Source: Kofleriaceae bacterium (GTDB taxonomy: Bacteria; Myxococcota_A; Polyangia; Haliangiales; Haliangiaceae). Taken from it: a DNA stretch of 36,713 nt. The number at the start of each line of letters is the position of its first letter. The stretch's first letter is position 1. The translations under genes were made by a program, and so were the position numbers. The DNA is taken from the NCBI GenBank assembly GCA_013368795.1, contig JABFXX010000660.1:1-36713 (forward strand), given 5' to 3'. Positions 6,488 to 13,073 of this stretch are shown here, one piece after another. Under the pieces are notes generated by a model that worked only from the letters and a program-made list of their open reading frames with translations, ran no database searches and was not told the origin of the DNA.

Positions 6488-8728
6488 CTACAGCTTCGGC
6501 TTGGCGAACACAGACGGGTCGACCTTGCCGTCGATCTCGACCTTGTCGACGTCGAGCACGGTCGTCCGACCCTGCGTCGTGCTCTTCTGCTTGCGCGCGA
6601 TCTTCACGCCCTGCGCGTCCTTGTAGTCAGAGAATTCCTCGACCTGCGACGCGCCCTGAGCGCGCGGACCGGCCTCCGCGAAACCGATGCGGCTGAGGAG
6701 CTTCGTCTTCTTGTCGATGTAGAGCGTGATGTCGGCACCGTACGGCGACGCGAGGCGGATCACGGCGTGCGGCTTGCCGTCGACGTTCTCGTCGGGCATC
6801 GGCGCGATCTTCGAGCCGGAGTCCGCCGCCTTCAGCACGAGCAGCTCGGGCTCGCGCCACACCTCGAACTGGCCCTGGATGACGTCGGGGCCCTTGAACT
6901 CGACGACCTGCGGCTTGCCGGCCTGATCGGGCGCCTGCTGCCAGCCGGTCTTGCCGTCGACGCCGACGATCACCTTGAGCTGCTTCGCGAGCGTCGCGTC
7001 GATGCGCAGCTTGTCGGGCGCGACATACGTGCGCTCGATCTCGACCGGCAGCGTCTGGCCCTGGATCGTCGTCGTGCCGGTCGCGTGGAGCTTCACCGAC
7101 TTCACCGCCGACAGCTTCGCCTTGCCGCCATGCGCGGCGACCGACTCGGTGAGCAGCTGGCGCGCCGCCGCGAGCGTCTTCGCATCGACCGGCGGAGGTG
7201 CCGCAGCCGCGACCTTCGTGATCGGCTCGGCGAACGCGACCTTCTCGTAGCGCCAGCCCGCCTTCTGCAGCTGCGGTTCGATGTCCTTCGCGTCGCCGAC
7301 CATCACGATCACGTAGTTCTTGGGATCGAGGATCTCGCCGGCGGCCTTCTTCGCTTCGTCGACGGTGACCTTGCCGACCAGGAGTGGATAGTTCGCGAGG
7401 TACTGCTCGCCAAAGCCGTGCAGCTCGGCGCCGAGCAGCGCCGCGCCGAGATCCGCCGCCGACTGGAAGCGCATGCCGTAGCCGCCCGCGATGTTCGCGA
7501 CCGCCGCGCTGACCTCGGTCTGCGTCGGACCTTCCTTCGCCATCTTCGCGATCTCGCCGATGATGAGCTTCGTCGTCGCGACCGCCTCGCTGTTGCGCGT
7601 GAACGACTGCGCGACGAACGAGCCCTTGTCGAGGTTGCGGTCGAAGCTCGAGCTCGCACCGTACGTCTTGCCGCCCTCGACGCGCACGACCTTCATCAGG
7701 CGCGAGCTGAACGCGCCGCCGCCGAGCGTGTAGTTCCACACGAGCGAGTCGAAGAACCGAGGGTCGTCGTGCTTGATACCGAACTGCGCGACGCGGATGT
7801 GCGTCTGCGTCTGGCCCGGCTTGTCGACGAGGCGGATGCGGATGCCCGACAGGCCGGGCTCGGTGTACGAAGGCGTCGGCGGCACGGTCGCCTTCTTCCA
7901 GCTGCCGAACGCGCGCTCGAGGTCGGACTTGAGCTTCTTGCCGTCGAGGTCACCCGCGACGACGAGGATCGAGTTGTTCGGCGCGTACCAGGTCTTGTGC
8001 CACGCGACGATGTCGTCGCGACGAAGCCCGTTGACCGAGCCCTCGCTGTTGATCCAGCCGCGGACGTGCTCGTCGCCCCACAGGAGGTTCTGCACGTGCG
8101 CCGACGCGAGCTGGCCGGCGTCGTCGAGCCGCTGGCGGACGGTGCCGAGCATCAGCTGCTTGACCTTGTCGAGCTCGTCAGCCGGGAACGTCGACTGCGT
8201 GAGCATCTCGGGCACGAGCTTCATGCACGTCGACATGTTGCGCGCGAGCACGCTGCACGACACGAGCGTCGCCTCGAACGTCGCGTCGGCCGCGATCGTG
8301 CCGCCGACGAAGTCGATCTCCTTCGCGAGCGCGACGGCGTTGTGCTTCTTCGTGCCCTTGACGAGCATGTCGGCGGTCGCCTCGGCGACGCCGAGCCGCG
8401 CCTTGGGCTCCTGCATGCGGCCGGCCTTGATCGCGAGCTGCATGCTCGCGACGGGCAGCCGCGCGCTCTTGATGAAGAACACCTCGAGGCCGTTCGAGAG
8501 CTTGTAGGTCTCGATCGACGGCAGGTCGATCTTCGCGGGCGGCTTCGGCGCCGGCGCCGGGATCAGGTCGGTGCGACCGGCCCACGGATCGTTGACAGGC
8601 TTCGCCGTCTCGTCGGCGACGGGCTTCGCGACGTGCGCGGTGCCATCGCTCGGCAGCGCCGGGACAGGTGCCGGCGCGGGCTTGGGACCGCACGCGGCGA
8701 GGAGAATCAATGGAAGGAGGCGCTTCAT
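6488..8728 (-). CDS. non-catalytic M16-family lipoprotein with C-terminal LolA-like domain
   Basis: A 746-residue predicted lipoprotein (lipobox LLAAC, Cys13) with a Pro/Ala-rich linker, then two M16 half-domains (about 70-500). The zinc motif H-x-x-E-H of the family is replaced: the aligned positions are E116, A119 and D120 in GVAEATADMLVKGT. It should therefore bind no catalytic zinc. The second half keeps the substrate-side features (LGGGAFSSRLMKVVRVEGGKTYGASS). After about residue 510 there is an additional domain (AHGGKAKLSAVKSVKLHATGT, then repeated beta-strand pattern with RIDATLAKQLKVIVG) that looks like the LolA/LppX-type beta fold of lipoprotein carriers. The gene begins two bases after the stop of the active M16 gene, so the two products probably form a heterodimer at the periplasmic face of a membrane, as in other M16B pairs. 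Confidence 0.85.
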   Translation of the reverse strand: MKRLLPLILLAACGPKPAPAPVPALPSDGTAHVAKPVADETAKPVNDPWAGRTDLIPAPAPKPPAKIDLPSIETYKLSNGLEVFFIKSARLPVASMQLAIKAGRMQEPKARLGVAEATADMLVKGTKKHNAVALAKEIDFVGGTIAADATFEATLVSCSVLARNMSTCMKLVPEMLTQSTFPADELDKVKQLMLGTVRQRLDDAGQLASAHVQNLLWGDEHVRGWINSEGSVNGLRRDDIVAWHKTWYAPNNSILVVAGDLDGKKLKSDLERAFGSWKKATVPPTPSYTEPGLSGIRIRLVDKPGQTQTHIRVAQFGIKHDDPRFFDSLVWNYTLGGGAFSSRLMKVVRVEGGKTYGASSSFDRNLDKGSFVAQSFTRNSEAVATTKLIIGEIAKMAKEGPTQTEVSAAVANIAGGYGMRFQSAADLGAALLGAELHGFGEQYLANYPLLVGKVTVDEAKKAAGEILDPKNYVIVMVGDAKDIEPQLQKAGWRYEKVAFAEPITKVAAAAPPPVDAKTLAAARQLLTESVAAHGGKAKLSAVKSVKLHATGTTTIQGQTLPVEIERTYVAPDKLRIDATLAKQLKVIVGVDGKTGWQQAPDQAGKPQVVEFKGPDVIQGQFEVWREPELLVLKAADSGSKIAPMPDENVDGKPHAVIRLASPYGADITLYIDKKTKLLSRIGFAEAGPRAQGASQVEEFSDYKDAQGVKIARKQKSTTQGRTTVLDVDKVEIDGKVDPSVFAKPKL

Positions 8729-8730
8729 GA

Positions 8731-10122
8731 CTACTTGGTCCTCGGCGGGATGACGACGATCGTCGCCTTGTCGGGTGCGAAGTACTGCTTGACGACGCGC
8801 TTCACGTCGGCGGCGCTGACCTTCTCGAGCTCGTCGACGTCGCGGAGGAACGACGTCGGATCGCCGGTGTGGATCCACGACCGTCCCATCGCCTCGGCGA
8901 GGCCCTGCGCCTCCTCGAGCGAGAACACGAAGCCGGCCTGCACCTGGTTCTTCGCCTTGCGCAGCTCGTCGGCCTTGGGGCCCTGATCGGCGAGCTTCTT
9001 CACCTCGTCGAGCATCGCGGCCTCGACCGCATCGGCCTTCGCCGGATCGAGGTACGCGCCGACCGCGATCACGATGCCCGGATCCTCGCGGACGAGCGGC
9101 TCGACGCCGCCGTCGAGCGCGATCGCCTGCTTCGTCTTCGGATCGGTCGACTTGAGGCGGACCTTGAGGCGGCTCGACTCGCCCGAGCCGAGGACGATCG
9201 ATGCGACCTGTAGCGCGTAGACGTCTTTCTCGCGCGCGGCCGGGATGTGATAGCCGATGAGCGTCAGGCCGATCTGGCTCGGCTCGACGGTCTCCCTGCG
9301 CTGCTTCGTCTGCGGTGGCTCCTGCGCCTCCTTCGCCGGACGCGGCGGCTCCGGCGCCTTCGCGATCCTGCCGAACCACTTCTCGGCGCTCGCCTTCACC
9401 TGATCGAGCGTCGTCTTGCCCGCGACGACGAGCAGCGCGTTGTTCGGCCGGTAGTACGCGTCGTAGAACTTCTTCAGATCGTCGGGCGTCGTCGCGTCGA
9501 GATCCTTGATGTCGCCGCCGGCGTTCCACGCGTACGGGTGCTTCGTGAACGAGATCTCGAGGAACCGCTTGAGCCCGCGCAAGACCGGCGAGTTCTCCTG
9601 CTGCCGGATCTCTTCCTTCACGACCTCGCGCTCGGTGTCGATCATCTCCTTGCGAAACAGGAGATTGCGCATGCGCTCGGCCTCGAGCTGCATCGTGTAG
9701 TCGAGGTAGTCCGACGGCACCGTGTTGATGTAGTGCGTCGCGTCCTCGTCGGTCTGCGCGTTGACGTAGCCGCCGATGCCGTTGAGCGACTGCGCGTGGG
9801 CCTCGGCACGGACGTGCTCGGTGCCCTTGAACATCATGTGCTCGAACATGTGGGCCGAGCCGCGGCGGTTGCGAGGCTCGTCCTTGCTGCCGACGTGGTA
9901 CCAGAGCTGAACCGCGACGACGGGCGCCGTATCGATCTGGATGAAGGCGACCTCGAGGCCGTTGGCGAGCGTGAACCGCTCGACCTTCGGCAGCTGGGCG
10001 GTCGCCTTGCCCTTACCGCCCGCCGGCGCGGCCGCCTTGGGGGCCGGCGGAGGCGCTGGCTGTTGAGCCGACGCCGTGTGGGACAAGAGCGCCAGGCCGA
10101 GAGTGACTAGAAAAACTCGCAT
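8731..10122 (-). CDS. M16-family zinc metalloprotease, catalytic subunit
   Basis: A 463-residue secreted protease of the pitrilysin/processing-peptidase family. Residues 1-19 form a signal peptide (MRVFLVTLGLALLSHTASA), followed by a Pro/Ala-rich linker. The zinc-binding H-x-x-E-H motif is at H91-M-F-E94-H95, inside GSAHMFEHMMFKGT. The distal Glu ligand is in the segment REVVKEEIRQQ about 75 residues later, the usual distance. The C-terminal half has the inactive-domain pattern (VLGSGESSRLKVRL). ATG 10122 is preceded by GGAGAG nine bases upstream, which decides the start over longer in-frame alternatives. It leads the minus-strand cluster running through the dead M16 partner, DUF4105 and small genes. 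The substrate is unknown; M16B pairs usually act in periplasmic peptide degradation. Confidence 0.9.
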   Translation of the reverse strand: MRVFLVTLGLALLSHTASAQQPAPPPAPKAAAPAGGKGKATAQLPKVERFTLANGLEVAFIQIDTAPVVAVQLWYHVGSKDEPRNRRGSAHMFEHMMFKGTEHVRAEAHAQSLNGIGGYVNAQTDEDATHYINTVPSDYLDYTMQLEAERMRNLLFRKEMIDTEREVVKEEIRQQENSPVLRGLKRFLEISFTKHPYAWNAGGDIKDLDATTPDDLKKFYDAYYRPNNALLVVAGKTTLDQVKASAEKWFGRIAKAPEPPRPAKEAQEPPQTKQRRETVEPSQIGLTLIGYHIPAAREKDVYALQVASIVLGSGESSRLKVRLKSTDPKTKQAIALDGGVEPLVREDPGIVIAVGAYLDPAKADAVEAAMLDEVKKLADQGPKADELRKAKNQVQAGFVFSLEEAQGLAEAMGRSWIHTGDPTSFLRDVDELEKVSAADVKRVVKQYFAPDKATIVVIPPRTK

Positions 10123-10222
10123 TGAGACTCTCCGTTCGCGCGCGGACACTACCAAAACAACCCGCCGTTGCCAGGACTTACAGTCGAAAGCCCCGCCTAC
10201 CCGAATGTTCACCCTCACGGGA

Positions 10223-10228
10223 ATTATA
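10223..10228 (-). promoter_or_regulatory. candidate -10 box for the M16 cluster
   Basis: On the minus strand this reads TATAAT exactly, about 95 bases before the ATG of the active M16 gene and inside an unusually AT-rich stretch of an otherwise GC-rich region. A convincing -35 element at 16-18 bases was not found, so this is a weak promoter call. Confidence 0.35.
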
Positions 10229-10307
10229 CTGATTGACTGAAATCTCGTTGTCCTTCAGAGTGTGCTCCTAACCAATCGCGGTGCCCGATAAGCATCGCTT
10301 GCTGTTC

Positions 10308-10313
10308 GAGGAG
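10308..10313 (+). promoter_or_regulatory. Shine-Dalgarno site deciding the GTG start at 10322
   Basis: GAGGAG lies eight bases before GTG 10322 and supports that codon over ATG 10331 or the internal ATG at 10364. Confidence 0.5.
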
Positions 10314-10321
10314 ATAGAGCC

Positions 10322-10561
10322 GTGGCACGCATGCAGCAGACAACTCAGGACGAGGGGCGCGGAATGATCGATGTAACGGGTGTGAAGGTTTTCTCGGCGA
10401 CGAAGGCCAAGGAGCGCGAGCTCTTGGGCGAGCTGATCACGGACTGGATCCGCAGCCACCCGGAGCACGAAATCGTGGACAAGATCGTCACCCAGAGCTC
10501 CGACTCGGAGTTCCACTGCCTGACGATCACGCTGTTCTACAAGCACAACGCCCGGGCCTAG
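10322..10561 (+). CDS. small conserved-looking protein of unknown function (79 aa)
   Basis: The frame encodes MARMQQTTQDEGRG followed by a compact alpha/beta-looking domain: IDVTGVKVFSATKAKERELLGELITDWIRSHP, then EIVDKIVTQSSDSEFHCLTITLFYK. The strand-helix-strand-strand order resembles small Cse60-like or Dodecin-like proteins, but I cannot assign a family. A GAGGAG site eight bases before the GTG supports this start. There is no signal peptide or membrane span. It sits 62 bases upstream of rpsU in the same direction and may share its transcript. A hairpin-forming inverted repeat separates the two. Confidence 0.65.
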   Translation: MARMQQTTQDEGRGMIDVTGVKVFSATKAKERELLGELITDWIRSHPEHEIVDKIVTQSSDSEFHCLTITLFYKHNARA

Positions 10562-10569
10562 GCCCGAGG

Positions 10570-10613
10570 GTGAGTAACCGCGCTTGACCCAACGGTCCTG
10601 ATCGGTTACCCAC
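10570..10613 (+). repeat. imperfect inverted repeat upstream of rpsU
   Basis: GTGAGTAACCG (10570-10580) and CGGTTACCCAC (10603-10613) can pair over 11 positions with one mismatch around a 22-base loop. The structure ends ten bases before the rpsU ATG and covers the place where a ribosome-binding site would normally be. It could be a leader hairpin or an operator. Confidence 0.5.
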
Positions 10614-10623
10614 TGTCTCCCCC

Positions 10624-10851
10624 ATGGAGAACACGTTCGGAAAGCCCGTCGAGGTCGAGGTTCGCGACAGCCTCGAGAAGGCGATGAAGATCCTCAAGCA
10701 GAAGATGTCCAAGGAGGGCATCCTGCAGGAGCTCAAGCGCCGTCGCTTCTACGAGAAGCCCTCCGTCAAGCGCAAGCGCAAGACGCGCGAGGCCCGCAAG
10801 CGTCTTCGTCGTGAGATGAAGCGCCGCGTGGCGCCCGCTCCGACGCGCTAG
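10624..10851 (+). CDS. rpsU: 30S ribosomal protein bS21
   Basis: The 75-residue product carries the bS21 signature: SLEKAMKILKQKMSKEGILQELKRRRFYEKPSVKRKRK, then a very basic tail. bS21 binds the 30S platform near the anti-Shine-Dalgarno end of 16S rRNA and helps initiation. ATG 10624 is the only start available in frame, since no ATG, GTG or TTG occurs upstream before the preceding gene. The upstream bases (CACTGTCTCCCCC) contain no purine-rich ribosome-binding site, and TCTCC just before the start can pair with GGAGA just after it. Its TAG stop overlaps the GTG start of prmA. The gene order rpsU-prmA-rsmE is a translation-related operon. Confidence 0.95.
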   Translation: MENTFGKPVEVEVRDSLEKAMKILKQKMSKEGILQELKRRRFYEKPSVKRKRKTREARKRLRREMKRRVAPAPTR

Positions 10852-11726
10852 TGACTGACTGGGTCGAGATCGTCGTACCGGTCGGTGCTGCTGACGTCGA
10901 CGACGTCGCGGCACTGATCGCGTCTGAAATCCCCGCCGCCTCTGCAGGGACAGAACAGCGAGGCGACGAGGTCGTGTTCTGGGTGGCAGCCTCGGATGTG
11001 GCTGCCGCATTGGCCGACACGCGCGATGCGGTCGCGCGCTGGCAGGCCGGCGGCGCTGCCGTCGATCCGTCGCGCGTTCGCAGCGCCACGGCGATGCCCG
11101 AGGCCGAGTGGCGCGATGCCTGGAAGCGCTACTTCAAGGTCAGCCGGCTGACGCGCCAGTTCGTCGTCGTGCCGAGCTGGGAGCCATACACGCCCGTGGA
11201 CGGTGACGTCGTCATCGACCTCGATCCGGGCATGGCGTTCGGCACCGGCACCCACGCGTCGACGCGGCTCGTGCTCGAGCATTTGCAGGTTCTCGCCGAC
11301 GCAGGCGCCTCCCCTGCCCGCATCCTCGATGTCGGCTGTGGCTCGGGCATCCTCGCGATCGCCGCGGTGAAGCGCTGGCCGGCCGCGACGTGCGTCGCGA
11401 TCGATAACGATCCGATAGCGGTCCAGGCGACCGCCGAGAACGCGCTCCACAACAAGGTCGCCGACAAGATCGACGCATCGGTCACGCCGCTGCCCGACCT
11501 CACCGAGACCTTCCCGCTCGTGCTCGCGAACATCCAGGCTCACGTCCTGCGCGAGCTCAAGGCGCCGCTGATCGCGCGCACGCAAGGCACGCTGATCCTG
11601 TCGGGCCTGCTGACGCCTCAGGCGCAGCCGCTCGCCGACGAGTTCGTCGCCTCCGGCATGAAGCTCGTGCTCGTCCGCACGAGCGCCGAGGACCCTCAGT
11701 GGTCGTCGGTCGTCCTCGAGTCGTAG
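10851..11726 (+). CDS. prmA: ribosomal protein L11 methyltransferase
   Basis: PrmA uses S-adenosylmethionine to trimethylate ribosomal protein uL11. The 291-residue product shows the family pattern: an N-terminal substrate-recognition domain (about 1-95), the linker segment FVVVPSWEPYTP, then DPGMAFGTGTHASTRLVLEHL and the SAM-binding motif ILDVGCGSGILAIAAVKRW, followed by the acidic motif AIDNDPIAVQATAENA and the motif VLANIQAHVL, matching the usual N-I-(L/Q)-A segment. The start is GTG 10851, whose first base is the last base of the rpsU stop (TAGTG), with no separate ribosome site, so translation is probably coupled. The next gene, rsmE, begins directly after its stop. Confidence 0.95.
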   Translation: MTDWVEIVVPVGAADVDDVAALIASEIPAASAGTEQRGDEVVFWVAASDVAAALADTRDAVARWQAGGAAVDPSRVRSATAMPEAEWRDAWKRYFKVSRLTRQFVVVPSWEPYTPVDGDVVIDLDPGMAFGTGTHASTRLVLEHLQVLADAGASPARILDVGCGSGILAIAAVKRWPAATCVAIDNDPIAVQATAENALHNKVADKIDASVTPLPDLTETFPLVLANIQAHVLRELKAPLIARTQGTLILSGLLTPQAQPLADEFVASGMKLVLVRTSAEDPQWSSVVLES

Positions 11727-12428
11727 ATGCGCATCTTCGTCTCGCCTCTCGTCGCAGGCGACCAGGTCGTCCGCGGCGACGAGCACCACTATCTCTCGCG
11801 CGTCCGCCGCGCCGCCGCCGGTGACACGCTCGAGCTCGTCGACGGTGCGGGCTCGCGTGCGCAGGCGATCATCCTCGCGATCGGCGAGACCGAGACCTCG
11901 CTGCGCGTCGGCGCGGTCGAGATCATCGAGGACCTGCCGCCGCGCATCCGCGCGCTCATCCCGTTCATCAAGGGCGACCGGATGGACACCTGTCTCGAGA
12001 AGCTCGTCGAGGTCGGCGTCGACGAGATCGTCGTCTACCCGGCCGCACGCGCGGTCGTGAAGCTCGACGGCGAGCGCCGTAACGCGCGCATCGAGCACTA
12101 CCAGTCATCGCTCATGGCCGCGGGGCGCCAGTCAGGCCGCGCCGCCATTCCCGCGATCAGCGCGGCATCGTCGCTCGCCTCGGCGCTCGAAGCCCTGCCC
12201 GCCTCCGGCGTCCGCGTCGTGCTCGATCCATCGGCCGAGCGCGGCGATATCCCCGCCGGCGATCACGTCACGATCATCAGCGGCCCCGAGGGCGGCTTCG
12301 CACCCGCCGAGCTCGACGCGCTCGCAGCGGCGAACTTTCACGCGATCGGCCTGGGGCCTCGCGTGCTGCGCGCCGAGACAGCGCCCATCGTCGCGGTCGC
12401 GGTGATCCGGGCTGCAACGCGCAGCTAG
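11727..12428 (+). CDS. rsmE: 16S rRNA (uracil-1498-N3)-methyltransferase
   Basis: RsmE methylates U1498 of 16S rRNA with S-adenosylmethionine. The 233-residue product has the N-terminal PUA-like domain (MRIFV, then DEHHYLSRVRRAAAGDTLELVDG) and the C-terminal SPOUT knot domain with KGDRMDTCLEKLVEVGV, RAVVKL, SGPEGGFAPAELDA and the knot loop LGPRVLRAETAP. All are diagnostic. ATG 11727 follows the prmA stop with no gap. The gene ends in a CTAG shared with the stop of the convergent gene, leaving no room for a terminator between them. Confidence 0.95.
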   Translation: MRIFVSPLVAGDQVVRGDEHHYLSRVRRAAAGDTLELVDGAGSRAQAIILAIGETETSLRVGAVEIIEDLPPRIRALIPFIKGDRMDTCLEKLVEVGVDEIVVYPAARAVVKLDGERRNARIEHYQSSLMAAGRQSGRAAIPAISAASSLASALEALPASGVRVVLDPSAERGDIPAGDHVTIISGPEGGFAPAELDALAAANFHAIGLGPRVLRAETAPIVAVAVIRAATRS

Positions 12429-13036
12429 AGGCAGCGGTTGAAGAAGAAGTCGGGCGTGCGGTTCGCCGCGATCTCGGCGGCCCACGCGTCGAGCTTGTCG
12501 CGTCCCAGCTCCCAGAACCGCCGACACTGCTCCAGGTAGGCGAGCACTGTTGCACGCTCGCCGTGCTCGAGGAGCGCGCTCGCGAGCGCCATGCTCGGGC
12601 CAAAGCTGTTCAGCTGAGGCGAGCCTTCGGTGTCACCGGACGCGAGCAGCTGCCGGCGCGCCTCCGCGAGGTTGCCGCGGGCGAGCGCGACGAGTCCGTG
12701 GACGCCGTGACCGTGGTGGATCGCGTTACCGTGATTCCAGTCGCCCACGAACATCGGTGCCAGCGCGAGGACCTCCGTCGCGAGCGCGTCGGCCTCGTCG
12801 AGATGGCCGGCGGCGACCTCCAGCTTCGCAACATCCGCCAGCGCGTAGAACCGCTCGGGCGTGTCGCCTCGCGGGGGCAGCGGCGGCGCCGGCATCCTCG
12901 GGCACGCCTTCGCCATCTGGCGTCGCGCCGGTTCCTGGCGTCGCGCCGGTTCCGCTCCACCCCACACCATGACAACGGCCGCGACCACGGCAGCTCCGAT
13001 CGCACCGAACACGCTCACTCGCACGGCTGCTCGCAT
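12425..13036 (-). CDS. membrane-anchored protein with helical-repeat (TPR-like) domain
   Basis: A 203-residue protein with one N-terminal hydrophobic segment (about residues 7-28, signal anchor or signal peptide). A Pro/Arg-rich linker follows, carrying the perfectly duplicated hexapeptide EPARRQ. The remaining 140 residues look like two or three helical repeats of TPR type (YALADVAKLEVAAGHLDEADALATEVLAL; HGLVALARGNLAEARRQLLASG; MALASALLEHGERATVLAYLEQC). It contains His-rich GNAIHHGHGVHG. No enzyme motif is visible, so a scaffold or binding role is inferred. Its stop shares a CTAG with the stop of rsmE. It starts 37 bases after the end of the next minus-strand gene. Confidence 0.7.
   Translation of the reverse strand: MRAAVRVSVFGAIGAAVVAAVVMVWGGAEPARRQEPARRQMAKACPRMPAPPLPPRGDTPERFYALADVAKLEVAAGHLDEADALATEVLALAPMFVGDWNHGNAIHHGHGVHGLVALARGNLAEARRQLLASGDTEGSPQLNSFGPSMALASALLEHGERATVLAYLEQCRRFWELGRDKLDAWAAEIAANRTPDFFFNRCL
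12917..12952 (-). repeat. perfect 18-bp tandem duplication
   Basis: The 18-base unit CTGGCGTCGCGCCGGTTC (plus strand) occurs twice in immediate succession, at 12917-12934 and 12935-12952. It duplicates the peptide EPARRQ in the linker of the helical-repeat protein and keeps the frame. Confidence 0.9.
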
Positions 13037-13073
13037 CAGGGGATGACACTCCCTTACGAGCCGCGTTGCAAGC

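Noticed and set aside
5366..8986. A 1206-codon plus-strand open frame opposite the DUF4105 and M16 genes
   Set aside because: It is antisense to three well-supported genes. Its product is Arg/Asp/Leu-rich with no recognisable domains, as expected from third-position GC bias in the true genes.
10579..10620. A TTGACC hexamer as a -35 promoter element for rpsU
   Set aside because: No acceptable -10 hexamer lies 16-18 bases downstream, and the stretch is better explained by the inverted repeat.
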